From positions 4,278,001-4,342,000 of the forward strand of contig CP075492.1 in the NCBI GenBank assembly GCA_021613535.1: 64,000 nt of DNA, given 5' to 3'. Source of the DNA: Adineta vaga. Taxonomy: Eukaryota; Rotifera. Positions 47,211 to 59,472 of this stretch are shown here, one piece after another. The notes under the pieces were generated by a model. It was not told the origin of the DNA. It saw only the letters and a program-made list of their open reading frames with translations, and ran no database searches. Position 1 is the first letter of the stretch. Every line of letters starts with the position of its first letter. A program made the translations under genes and the position numbers.

Positions 47211-48281
47211 TTAGTTCTTTGCTACCATTTGTTCACTTAATTTCCATAAACGTTCAGCTGCTTCCATATCTGCAGCATGTGGTGCTATACCCCATGCTGT
47301 TTTTTCTGGATTAATTCCTTTACTAATAGCACAATCTTCTAGATGTTCTCCACCAAATTGATCCAGTTCAGGTGCTAGAGCTGCATAAATACTCGTTGAT
47401 GCACCTTGTGCAGCAGTTTTAAATACATCAATCAATGTTCCATCTTCTTTATACCAACCCATTGCTCGTTGTTGTTTTTCTGGTATATTTTGTTGTAAAT
47501 TCGTTATAATACCACCTGGATGAACAGAATATGCATGAATACCTTGTAATGCATAGATTTTGTTTAATTGTTTAGCAAAAAGAATATTTGCAGTTTTGCT
47601 TTGACTATAAGCAAGCCATTTATCATAAGTTTTCTCCCAATTAATATCATTCCAATTGATATCACCACGTTTATTTGCAACTGAACTGACTATGACAACA
47701 CGTGATGGTCTACCTGCTTCGAGTTCTGGTAAAAGACTGGTCGTTAAAAGAAAATGAGCAAGATGATTAACACCAAATTGTAATTCATAACCATCGATTG
47801 TTTTCGAATATGGACAAGCCATAACTGCAGCATTACCTATCATATATATATATATATGTAATAGATTGAATAAACAAGTCAATAATTGTACATACAGATA
47901 AGAATTTTTATTGGTAATTGACGAGCACGAAATTGAGAAACGAAATTTCTAACTGATTCCAATGAAGTCAAGTTACATTCCATGACTTCGACATCCTTAT
48001 TACCAGTTGTTTTTTTAATATCTTCAACAATCTGTGCAGCTTTAACCATATCTCGTGCTGTAATAATAACATGTGCATTTATAGATGCCAATGCTCGAGC
48101 TGTTTCGACACCAATACCTTATAATAATTGAAGAAAAGTTTCAAACTATTTCATCATGTGTCATCATTGATTTACCTGATGTACAACCAGTAATAATGAC
48201 AATTTGTCCATCTAATTTTACGTTTAATTCTTTAGCAACTTCAAGTGCTGTTGATTTAGCATGAAAAGTTGCTGTAGCCAT
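47211..48281 (-). CDS. Short-chain dehydrogenase/reductase, retinol-dehydrogenase/WWOX-like
   Basis: Three exons: 48176-48281, 47896-48117 and 47211-47836; 317 residues. Cofactor-binding glycine motif TGCTSGIG (31-38), CNAAV (110-114, the NNAG strand), catalytic Ser161 in VIVSSVA, and YSQSK with Tyr186 and Lys190. TAR after the second strand (IITAR) suggests NADP(H). The PGGI block after the active site is as in retinol dehydrogenases 11-14 and WWOX. It would oxidise or reduce a lipid-like alcohol or aldehyde; the substrate is unknown. No membrane anchor is seen, so it is probably cytosolic. The intron 2 acceptor lies just after a TA repeat (47840-47857). Confidence 0.9.
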
Positions 48282-49858
48282 TGTGAAAACAAGATAGAGG
48301 AATATTGTTGTTTTCTTCTTTCAGATTATACAGTGCATCAGGGTGGAATTGGTAGAGGCTGATTGACATCCATATTTCTTTGCTCGTTCTGTTCTATATT
48401 AATGAGTTTTCTTTATTGTTTGGAAAGATAGATATCGCGAGTAAGTTATCCCGAGTATCTATAGAAAAGCTTGGTTTATCATGACCTTTCACACGACATG
48501 TCAATCTGTTTAAGAAGTTTTATACGTATTAATGATTCAGTTTGACGGCATAATAATAGGGCATAATTACTGTGAAATGTTTGTATAGTTAATTTATGTG
48601 TCACAATGAATCAAAGTCGTTTTTGTTTTTGTCATTGCATTATAAATAAAATTCAGTAAGATGACTTCAATTCAGCTACGACTTTTTCTTTTCAATTGAT
48701 CGTATTGAGTACAGAAAAAGAAGAGAGAACGACGACGACGACGACAATTTTGCTGACGAAGAGATCATCTTCCAAGTAAAACTATGTTCGACTTAAATAG
48801 ATTCTGCGCATATATATATATTTGGTGTAGTATTAGGTCTTAGTACTATTTCAGGAATGATCAATAGCGTTGAAATTTGATTAACGGGAAGAAAATGATA
48901 GGGAATAGGTAAATACTAACTTGACCAATATTGTAAATTGATTTTATTGAAAAGATCGATTCGAATGAAATAATTCGTTGATAAACATTTTGGTCGGTCA
49001 GAATAAAAGAGATAGATATTAAATTTTGTATTACATTCTCGAGCTAGATTGTATGTAATTTGTTCATGATTAGATACGATCATTCCTTGCTTGGTGATAA
49101 TCATAATAACCAATTGAAAAATAATAGTAGTGGAAAGAATAGCATCCGTTCGAAGTTGAACTGTTAAACTAACACGTTGATTTTGTCATTGACATTGACC
49201 GTAAGTTGCTCTAGGGGAATCTCGAATTGCCCTTGGTTCCAAGTTCTCCTACGACATATACATACATCCATCCGTTTATTCCATACGTGTGGCACAGAAA
49301 TCGTCACATGTAGCATAGACCATAGGGAAAAACGATTAAAAATACGATCAAATTTTGCATCTTTGATCGGAATTTTCCGAGAAGAATGTATGACGTATGA
49401 ATCATTATGAAAAAAATGACATACGACTCACATTAGGTTAAATTTCCAAGGCAATTAGCCATGGTTAGATAGGTATCAACTAGTTACAGATGATGAGTAA
49501 GTGACTGGGTTTTTTCATGACTTGCTTTATCGTCTCTTCAAATAGTTTTCAATCATTATTTCTCATATTGAAATCAATTTCTGCAGGTATCTAAGAGAGT
49601 ATCATACATGTATATATTGAAGTGCATATGATTCTATAAAATACAATCTCAACAAGATAGATAGACATACATTTTTTTGCATTTGGGAAAATCCAGGGTG
49701 AGGGTGAGAAAGTAAATGCTATGAGTAAATAATGTTAGAGAAAACAGAAAAATATATGAATTACATTTGACAATAGAGCTGATGATGCGTAACAGAGGAA
49801 ACTTATATGAGACTTAGAATCACGCTGCAAATACGTTATACAATTTAAAAATTTAGCC
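48282..49858. other. 1.6 kb region without a supported gene
   Basis: Mixed AT-rich sequence with a GAC triplet run at about 48731-48746 and a TA run near 48811-48822. Frames at 48916-49113 and 49177-49410 have no domain. Nothing else is visible. Confidence 0.5.
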
Positions 49859-50401
49859 ATGGCAAGCGCTCTTTTTGGTATCATTGCGGTTGGTAGCGCC
49901 GCTACAAAAGCGCATAGTTTTTACAAGACAGGCAAAGCAGTTTACGATTATTTATGGAAACTCCACGTTAAAGATATTAAGATAACAGTCGCATTCGAAC
50001 GCCAAGTTGAAAAATATATAGTTATGTTCGAGGCAGTCAAAGATTCACATATAGTTCAAGGATTTACTTAATATCCAAGTTATGAAACAGAGAACATGAC
50101 AAATCCTGATGTATTCAAGATAATTGAATTGGAGTGTACAGTCAAAGATGTTGCCGACAAAGTTTTCGATAGATTCGTTAATGGAGGGAAATTATCGCAG
50201 AAAGAAGTGATTAACTATTTGAAAAATTTTTCTAATTTCTTTCAAGAGGACTATCTTATCGAATACGTTGGAGAATGCATTCATGAACAAGATCGCCTCT
50301 ACTCTCCTGACGATGCTCCCTTCGTTCACAAGTATAAAACATACACATGGAAAGGAACTTACAAAATTAGAAAGCTTCCACGTCTACTACCGAAGAAATA
50401 A
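49859..50401 (+). CDS. Unidentified protein, frame interrupted by one TAA
   Basis: ATG at 49859 opens 70 residues (MASALFGIIAVGSAATKAHS..., a hydrophobic glycine/alanine-rich start that could be a membrane-inserting helix or signal). The frame then meets TAA at 50069-50071. The same register continues without further stops to TAA at 50399-50401, and the next ATG in register is at 50096. The second half is charged and helical (IELECTVKDVADKVFDRFV ... EYVGECIHEQDRLYS). No GT...AG intron removes the stop while keeping the register. It may be a young pseudogene with one nonsense change, a readthrough gene, or two short frames. The family is not recognised. No introns are present, unlike most neighbours. 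Confidence 0.45.
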
Positions 50402-50801
50402 TCCCGTATTAAGAAGACTCCAATGTCATTATTCAAACAAGAGATAGTGTTCTGAATTGATTTTTCTCTTTTTTCTGTGATAACTTGTACTTTTGAAGAA
50501 TAAACCGTAAAAAAAATTCATCTGGAGTTGCTTCTGTTAGTGTTGACGTGTAATTCATTCGTTTCTACATTCATCGCTAGAATGTACTAGGCAGAGATAT
50601 CTAATTTGCACTTGAAGCACTGAAAAAACGATTAGTCTTGTTAAATAATCGGTATTTTCCTTTCGCTCTGCAATCCATGTGTTATACGTGCGACGAAAAA
50701 AAGGTATAATGAAAGGTTACAAATTGCACCATTAGTCAATAGTTTTGTTGAAAGGAACGTCCATTGATTGTTCAATGTGCTGTATTATCTTTGGTGCCAC
50801 T
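50402..50801. other. Intergenic region, no gene seen
   Basis: About 400 bp between the interrupted frame and the receptor-like pseudogene. Nothing is visible. Confidence 0.45.
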
Positions 50802-52140
50802 TTATTTCACACGACGCATTCTAATGTGAAAATCGAAATGATTTGGTGGACGTAAACATCGTTTTGCTTGATTTATTCCAGATAAAACTAGAACACCATA
50901 ATGAGAATATTGTTTTGGTTGAAGTATTTTATTTGGATTTGTGAGAATGACATCTTCTATGAACGGAGCATTCGATGGTATCGCTAGAGAATAACCATGT
51001 CTTCTAGTTATCAAATAATTAACAGGACAGTTTTGCATTTGAGTCGATTGACTATCTATTGTACATAAAAATGTATTATTTATGTCAGTTGTCAAGACGT
51101 AACTAGAACTATTTATTGACACGAAATATTGACTCATTCTTAGACATTTATCTGCTTGAAGATTATCTGATTCTAGAATATCACTACAAATCTTATCTCG
51201 GCTAAGACATTTTGTTGTATTTAATCTTCGATAAATCTCATTCGTATGATTTTCATTCTCATCGCAGTAAATTTCTGTAATAAATTCATCGTCAGTGCAG
51301 TTATTTAATTGTTTATGAAACATATTACTAAATGGTAAACAAGAAGTTGAATGTAAATTTTTATTCTTACATAGAAATTCATTAAATGAACAATTTGTAT
51401 TTGGATAATTAAGTTCATCGATACCATTGATTATCTAATGCTACAAGCCATGCACAATTGATTTATTCGCTTGAGCATTATCGCATAAAACTCTTCATCT
51501 TCTTAAAAAAAACAATCATAGTAATTATCACCAACGCGATTATATGAAATACATTTTCGAGATATATTACAATAAAAATACGATGAATTTTTACATGATG
51601 TTTGATTAGATATGTAAGTACATGTTAATCCATCAATAATCTTGACTTGTTTGAATGTCGAAAGTAAACATGGACAGTTTTTTGCTTGAAAATAAACAAA
51701 ATGTGAAGCAATATTCTCTTTGAATTCATTGATCGAACGATTTGTGAAATAGAAAAATTGAAAATATCCATACAGAATCGGCTTTGCCGGTAAGACTAAC
51801 CATTCTTCTGTACAATGATCAATCAAGGATTCACATTCTTCATTCCAATTACCATGAAAACATACCAGAGTTGGAAAAGGTGTTCTATAACCTACGAGAC
51901 CGGAAAAAAGAGAGAACTTTTTCTCGGATGATATTAACTTACCAATACTTCGTTTGAAGAGAAGTAAACATCAAAAATTCTGTCGACAGTTTTCATCTTG
52001 AATATGATCGAATGATATAAACATCGCTAACGTTACTTGTGCATTATTACATGCATATGTATTTGTTGTCACATCGACATCGTGTGAAATAAACACGAGA
52101 TCAGCAGCAGTGATATCAAGAATTTCATTGAATCAGACTT
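50802..52140 (-). pseudogene. Decayed Cys-rich (LDL-receptor-A-like) surface receptor gene
   Basis: Several minus-strand pieces line up in order. About 51950-52130 reads DLVFISHDVDVTTNTYACN and ends CRQNF-stop-CLLLFKRS. About 51503-51892 reads GYRTPFPTLVCFHGNWNEEC onward and includes the LDLa-like CISYNRVGDNYYDCFF-stop. A further piece near 51440-51500 follows, and 50802-51420 reads NTNCSFNEFLCK on to RCLRPPNHFDFHIRMRRVK-stop. Cys pairs, Asn-glycosylation sites and the R-x-GD--DC turn suggest tandem LDLa modules of a large extracellular protein, perhaps a rotifer orphan receptor. At least two in-frame stops and one register change interrupt it. The last 173-residue frame alone could be mistaken for a gene. 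Confidence 0.6.
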
Positions 52141-53219
52141 AATTTCTGAGTAATATATTGAATATCGTACATGCATTACTGTCAATGATGTGAAATGAAT
52201 TAATAACTGTTATATCAGCATTGCTACAGAAATAGTTTTGACACTGAGTAACTAAAACTGTTTTTAATATTATAAAAGAGTAGCATTAAAGCATGATTTT
52301 TTTTCTCACTTACGAGGGGCTTTCAATGAATATGTTTACTCTATGTCATGTAATTAAGAAAAACAGATGTTACTGTTATTCATATCGAAATAAAAATCAG
52401 AGTTTATTACGCATTTTTTGATTGCAACATCTGGTCTTATGTAGGATCTCATATTTTAAAAGTAAGTTGAAGTTTCTTTGCGATCATCTGAGATATACTC
52501 TGAATCCTATTTGGTCACTACATAGTTATCGTTGATGTTGAAGAATATCATCTCAGTTCTTACTGATATATGACGACGATATTTTATCCATATCGTCTTG
52601 CGTTCTACAGATGTACTTAGATATACGTACTAAAACCACGCATGAAATGGGATTTTTCCATCCCATGGGATAAGATGGGACAAGAAAACTAGAAAATTAT
52701 CCTCTATGGAGCTCTTGAACATAGGTTCATGTGTTTTCTGTCGAATGTCTATGACATGTTCTTGAATAACTTTTTATTTCCAATTATCTTCTGATAAACG
52801 CGCTGATCATAAATCATAAAAAGGATTGTGTATCAACAGAGAGTCGATAAAACTCTTTTACTACTGTTTTATTATTAATTTTTAATTAAGGTAAATTATT
52901 CTTATTCTAATATAAAAGAATCAATTTATTAAGAGTATTTTCTTATTTTTAAAACACACATATTATGATTCGGTGCCATAGATCTCTGAATTCAACCTCA
53001 AATGGATATCAGAGAAACATTATATCGAAATTACTCGTCCTACTATTGATAAATAATATGGATCAATCAGATACTTTTGTCGTTCTATCGGCAATTATGA
53101 GTACGATGACTACAATGAGTAATAATATTGGATTTCGTTTCACGTCGCGCTAGCTTCTCAATGATACATAAATATAGATAGATAAATTATTCTAGACTAA
53201 CACATTTGATTTCAAACGA
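52141..53219. other. Region without a supported gene
   Basis: AT-rich. The plus frame at 52965-53153 (62 residues) has no domain. A near-palindromic CCATCCCATGGGATAAGATGG is seen near 52658-52679. Nothing else is visible. Confidence 0.45.
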
Positions 53220-53511
53220 ATGGCTTTGATCATTCTTGGATTAGCTGGCGTTGCAGCTGTTGCTGCTCTCATTGGCATAATTCTCGTCAGCCTTTTTGTC
53301 GGTGCTTGCGTGGCTCTACTCTTGGTAAGATCACATTCATTAAAACAACGCCTTTTTTTCATTTCTATTCGAATTTTGTTTCTTATAGGCTTGTTGTTTT
53401 TGTCCAGTAGCTGTAAAAGTATGGAGAAATCGAAAAACATGCAAAAAACGAACACCACGACCTACAAATGAAAAGGACTGTGCTGAAATGATTAAATTAA
53501 GAGAGTGTTAA
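53220..53511 (+). CDS. Small 75-residue membrane protein, two exons
   Basis: Exons 53220-53324 and 53389-53511. Exon 1 is almost entirely a transmembrane helix (MALIILGLAGVAAVAALIGI then ILVSLFVGACVALLL). A GTAAGA donor and a TTATAG acceptor then join it in phase to ACCFCPVAVKVWRNRKTCKK followed by a charged tail ending KLREC. Cys residues just after the membrane could be palmitoylated. The clean splice pair and the sharp hydrophobic-to-basic switch argue for a real gene despite its size. The family is not recognised. Confidence 0.55.
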
Positions 53512-55054
53512 CTTTGTTTTTAATCAGAAAACTAATTTCCCTTCTTCACCTTCGAGCTTCTGCGTGTCGGGCAACAATCACGAAAACTGGATTTTCCAGA
53601 AAGAAATTTGTGTATTTTTTCATATGTTATCATAAGAACTTTTAAATTACTTATAAAGTTGATCTGACACTAAAAAATTAAAGATTTTTTTCCTTTTGAA
53701 AACTACATAAAATGGAAGATGTTGGTGTAAGTGCACATGGATCTGCTTGAGACCCTCATCCTTGTATGCCAATGATTATCTTTGAGAACATCATTTCTTC
53801 GAAATTGATAACGGGAATCAATCGAACGTATAGAAAGTCATTTGATGATTACCAAGACTTCGATGACTCATCTGTTATTATTATTATTATTATCGCTAAA
53901 TAAATATAATACATCGTTTTGATACTTGATATAAACATAATTACATTAGGTTAAATTATCTTTTAAAAAAAAAGAAAAACATACCAATAAATATGATGAA
54001 AATAACAATATATTTCATTTCCCTTGAGTAGTATGAAAGTTATTATGAAAAGAACATTTGTATAACTCACTAGCGAACGTACTCGACGTTGCTCGAGAAA
54101 ATATTGAAACTAACAAAGTTTATTGGTGATATTAGAGCGTCAAATATATTCGTAAATTAAAAAATCATTTTTTTTGTAATGATACAAGTCGATGTGAGTA
54201 AGCATTTGAGGGTGTGTCTGAATAAAAAGAAAGTTTATCATAAAGCATCTTCAACTTAAATAGTTAGATTCTCTCAAGAAAAAATTATTAGAATGAATCT
54301 ACTCGATCACAGCACATTTCTATTCGATCGATTTTATGTCAAACAAATGAATAAATAACAAAAATTCCAGGTAAAACAACTGGATAAAAATGTACTTAAA
54401 TACTGAAAAATATTTGCTGATGTATACACTTCATATGTGTTCTTGAGAAACCATGTACATCGAGTATAATTATTGGATAACATACATAATAGTTAAATAA
54501 AGGAAAGGTAAAAAGCAAACAATCGTTCCATACTTGAATACATTTTTCTGATCTGATGCAATACTTTTCATATATTCATTCGATTCATGTCTTACGAATG
54601 TTCGTACCAACCCTGACTTATACATTAAGATAGAAAACGATTGGATGAAAGGAACGAAAAAAAAGAGTCGTTGTATGCTTGAGTGCACGGGTGATGCAAT
54701 AGTTGTATTCTATTTTAACTTGTCTAAAGCAAATAAGTACATCATCCGAGCGTATATATACGGACGGCAAGAACGAACAAATACATACCATTCATCATAT
54801 ACCTGTTGCTTGCCGACAGCATATTGTACTGAACGTTTCTTCTTACACTTTCTATCTACTTTCTTATCCGATTCAATTTTCAAGACAAAACTAGTTTGGG
54901 TCCACCGACTGAATTTGATATTGGTGTTTAATATTTTTTTTAATTAAAACTGCGATAACTGGGTAAGTCAATTTTTCCTAATAAAACAATTTGTTATTCA
55001 TTGTTATTCGTCTAGATTTATGTATTACTGGAGTCTTCTAATTAACTCGTTATT
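53512..55054. other. 1.5 kb region without a supported gene
   Basis: AT-rich intergenic DNA with a TTA triplet run at 53878-53893. Frames at 54470-54947 are chance. The 3' end is the upstream region of the P-type ATPase gene. Confidence 0.5.
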
Positions 55055-58000
55055 ATGGATAACAGTCGATCGCAAGATCCTCTGTCAACGATTACCATCG
55101 TCAATGATGGTCTCGTACAAAAATCGATGGATGAACATATCGAACAAGATATTGAATCAGCTGATATTATTTCAGCAAATCTTTCTGAATCGAAACCTAA
55201 TGATTTTCATATCCTTTCCCTTCATGATTTATTTATTCAATTCCAAACAAACCAAAATCATGGATTATCGACCGATCAAGTTCTTCAACTTCGAAAACAA
55301 CATGGTGAAAATAAATTAGCTCCTCCTAAAAAACCCAATTATATTTGGATATTTTTCTCTCAATTATTAACTGGCTTTAACATCTTCTTGTGGATTGCAG
55401 CTATATTTGCTTTTCTTGCTTGGAAACCATTTGGTGAACCTGATCCTCAAATAGCTAATCTTGCATTAGGCATTGTTTTATGTTTGATTATCTTTCTAAA
55501 TGGTACTCTCGATTCCTATCAAGTAATTAAATCAATTAAAATTGTTGCATCATTTGCAAATCTTCTTCCAACATTGACAACTGTACGACGTGATGGAGTT
55601 GAACAACAGATCGTTGCAGAAAATCTCGTTCCAGGTGACATCGTACTTATTCGGATGGGTGAAAAACTGCCAGCAGACTTACGTATTATTGCTTGTGATA
55701 GTTTGAAGGTACGTTTTTTTTATTCATATTGAATCTACAAGAACTATTGTCGTTTCAGGTGAACAATGCAAACTTAACAGGTGAATCTAAAGCAATTTCA
55801 TGTATGGTTGAATGTACACATACAACGATGTTAGAATCAAAAAATATCGTTTATTGTTCTTCAATGATTGAACAAGGTACTGGAGAAGGTGTCGTTATTG
55901 CTATTGGAGATCAAACAATGATTGGTCGTATGTCAAAACTTACACAAGGAAATGGTGGAGATGAAATAACAGGTAAATTTAGATTCTATCAATAATAAAA
56001 TAGATTGATTCATCTTTTAATTTAAGGACTTCATCGTGAATTCAATCGTTTTTTATTATTTGTTTGTATTGGTACAGTTATTGCTGTAGCTATCTTATGG
56101 ATTACTTGGGGTGTATGGCTTCAACGAGATCATCCAACATTTGTTACTTACAATAATAATATTGTTAACTCTGTCGGAATGATTGTTGCTTTTCTTCCTG
56201 TTGGTCTTCCATCATGTGTAACATTTGGTAAGAGAATAATCGATAAAATCCTGTTTCATTTCTTTCTTTGATTTCGTATCATTGATTGCATTTGTTTTTA
56301 GTACTAACAATTGTTGCGAAAAGAATGTATCGACAAAAGGTTCTCGTAAAAAGTCTTCAAATAGTCGAAACATTTAATTCAGTTTCTGTTATTGCAACAG
56401 ATAAGACAGGAACTTTAACACAAAATCAAATGACTGTTACACATCTTCTCTGGGATTTGGATGGAATTTTCACTATTTCCAATATTCAATCTGGAGAACA
56501 ACCGTCTCCGCGAGAAGAACAAACTACGAATGCTATAGAATTAATTGAACGTCGAGCATCGAATGCAGCGAATGTATCCATTGAAGTTATTCGTGATCTT
56601 TTCCTTGGTGCATGTTTGTGTAATAATGCTGAAGTACAACTTGTTGCTGATGTTGAACTTGGTGGCGATGCTGCTGATATAAAACGTGAAGCTAAAATTG
56701 TTGGAGATGCTGCTGATACTGCTCTGTATAAGATGTGTAGCGATGCTTGTCAAATTAACATGATAGAAACACGTTCAAAAAATCATCGTTTACATGTTCT
56801 TCCATTCAATTCAAATATGAAATTAATGATATCAGCAAATACATTAGAACATGATCCATCTAAAGTTTTGATTTTAATGAAAGGTGCACCTGATTTTGTT
56901 ATACAACGTTGTTCAACATACAAAACAAAACATGGAAATATTGAATTACTAACATCTGATATTCAACAAATGATTATTCAACGACAAGAAACATTTGGAA
57001 AAGATGGTTATAGACTTATTGCTTTATGTCAACAAACACTTGAAGAAAATGATTTCAATGAACACTTTAATTTACATCGTAGTGATGATTTACATGGATT
57101 TCCTCCAAATAATTATACATTTATTGGTCTATTTGCATTGATTGATCCACCGCGCGCTGAAGTTCCAGATGCTGTTTTGAAAGCTCGTCATGCTGGTATA
57201 CGAGTGGCTATGGTCACGGGAGATCATCCAACTACAGCGAAATCTATTGCTAATCAAGTGAATATTTTCTCACCGGAAATTTCCATCAATAATGGCCTTG
57301 ATATATTCAAATCAAAACAAGATAACAATGGAAAAATAACTATTGATCTCTTTCGTAATGATCGTTTATTAGAAAAACATGAAGTTGTTCAAGTAACAAA
57401 ACTTAATTTAAATATTGGAGAAAATAATCATGAAGATGCTAGAATACTTCCATGGTATAAACGTATGATTGCTTCATGTAAAAATCAATTTAGAGATCCT
57501 GTTAGTGAGAATAAAAATGAAAGTATTAATCGAATGAATTATATTCCATATAGTATTATTGTAAGTTTAACAGTTACATCATTGATTATCGATATTTCAT
57601 TCTATCACATAGGTAACGGGACGTGAAATTGAAAATATGGATGACTATATGTGGGATTGGGTTTTATCTCATCAAGAAATAGTATTTGCTAGAACATCAC
57701 CCGAACAAAAACTATGCATTGTCACAGAATTTCAACGTCGCGGCGAAATTGTTGCTGTAACTGGTGATGGAACAAATGATGCACTTCCATTAAAATATGC
57801 ACATCTCGGAGTAGCAATGCAATCAGGTACAGATGTATCGAAAGATGCTGGTGATATGATATTACTTGATAATAATTTTTCATCGATTATTCGAGCAATT
57901 AAAACAGGTCGACTAGTCAGCGATAATTTGAAGAAAGTTGCGATACATTTACTTCCAGGAGGTATATATTTGAATATTTAAAATAAATTTCACTAAATAT

Positions 58001-58787
58001 TCGGCAATTTAGGATCATGGTCACAAATTTGGCCAATATTTTTTAATTTATGGTTTGGTATGCCATTAGCATTATCGGCTATTTTGGCAATTACATTCTG
58101 TATGGTCAATGGTAAACAATATCTTTCTAAAATTTCATTTTTTTCAATCAGTTTTTCTGTTCTACTTTAGATGTATTTCTTTCATTGGCAATGGCAAATG
58201 AAAAACCTGAACGCGATATCATGTCTCGTCCACCATCAATACGTTCAAAAGATCGCATGCTTAATTTACGTTTATTATTTCATGCTTTCATGCTTGCTGG
58301 TAATGCTGCAACATTTGTCGGCTTTTTTAGCTATTGTTATTATTGGATTGATAATGGTGTACCATTTTATTCATTTATGTTTACATTCGAACATTTTGGT
58401 AAAGATCCTCCTTTAACACAATCATCTGCGGAACTTCGACGAATGACATCAACCGCGCAAAGTGCTTACTATTGTTCGACATGTGTTTTTCAAATGATAA
58501 ATTTTTTTTGCACAAGAACACGTTATGCATCAATTATTCAACACAATCCATTCTGGGGTAAAAGTCGAAATTGGTATGTTTTCTTAGCTATTGTAGCATC
58601 AACTGGTGTACAATTACTTGTTACACGTGTCGTTTGGTTTAATAATACATTTGACACTCAACCAATACCTGTCAAATATATTTTACCAACGATTGGTTTT
58701 AGTATACTTTGGCTTCTTATTGATGAATTACGAAAATTATGTGTGCGAAAATGGCCAAAAGGTTTCCTTGCAAAAATTGCTTGGTGA
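55055..58787 (+). CDS. P-type ATPase related to Na+/K+-ATPase alpha, with altered cation site
   Basis: Seven exons: 55055-55708, 55759-55972, 56027-56227, 56302-57560, 57613-57961, 58013-58111 and 58171-58787; 1130 residues. The ATP machinery is intact: TGES (225-228), phosphorylated Asp390 in DKTGTLTQNQ, MVTGDHPTT and TGDGTND (826-832). Length, ten-helix layout and wording (VSKDAGDMILLDNNFSSI, KPERDIM) place it in the P2C (Na,K/H,K-ATPase) family. The membrane helices differ. The M4 motif PEGL is PVGL, so the conserved Glu is Val348. The M5 TSNIPE region reads LLPGGSWSQ. The M6 block TDMVPA reads NDVFLS (925-930). Most side chains that hold Na+ or K+ are thus missing. It may move another substrate or act without transport. 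No beta subunit is nearby. Confidence 0.9.
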
Positions 58788-59472
58788 AATCAATTTAATA
58801 GTGACTATAACACTAGATCTACTAATTTCACTTAGTTTAGATACTAACTATACTAATAATCTCATATTCGATGTTTCGTTCAATATATTCATTTATCAAT
58901 AAATTCCAATTTATTGTAGAAAACATTCTTACTACTACAAGTGAATCTTTGCTATTTGTAATTCAACGGTAGAACAAATTAAATTTGATCTGATGTACAT
59001 TCAAAGTCTCAGCAATGATGCGATACTGTTCATCACAAATCACTCACTGTGTATCTTCGACAAGAAGAAAAAGAAAAAAACGCTTAATGGAATATTTCAA
59101 GATTAAGAGATAAACATTACTTGACCAAGCTTTCATATCCAATGAATCGCTCTCCGTTTACTTGGACTAGCTGGTATTGTAACCAGTCTAGCATTTATTA
59201 CTATGATTTTTCTCATACTTGTATAAATTCGTTGTCTTCGTCTGACAATTATGAAAGCACATATCAATTCAAAAATACAAGAAAAAAAATGAAGAGATTG
59301 GTTTTTAATTAAATCATTTCGAAAAGTACAGAGTATAATTGAAGATTAAAAAATGTACTTAAATTCCTTTTTTTTTCTTCGTGTTTGTCTCACCTGGATT
59401 TTAATCGCCCCCCAAATTTTTTTTTGTGTTTAAAAGGCAGAAGAATAATAACAATAAATTACATTTTCCAAA
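58788..59472. other. Intergenic region with candidate poly(A) signal
   Basis: AATAAA at 58898-58903, about 110 bases after the ATPase stop, is a candidate polyadenylation signal. The rest is the AT-rich upstream flank of the NHL gene, with T and C runs at 59403-59426. No gene seen. Confidence 0.45.

Noticed and set aside
59121-59312. 63-residue frame between the ATPase and NHL genes
   Set aside because: No domain and no splice context; chance frame.
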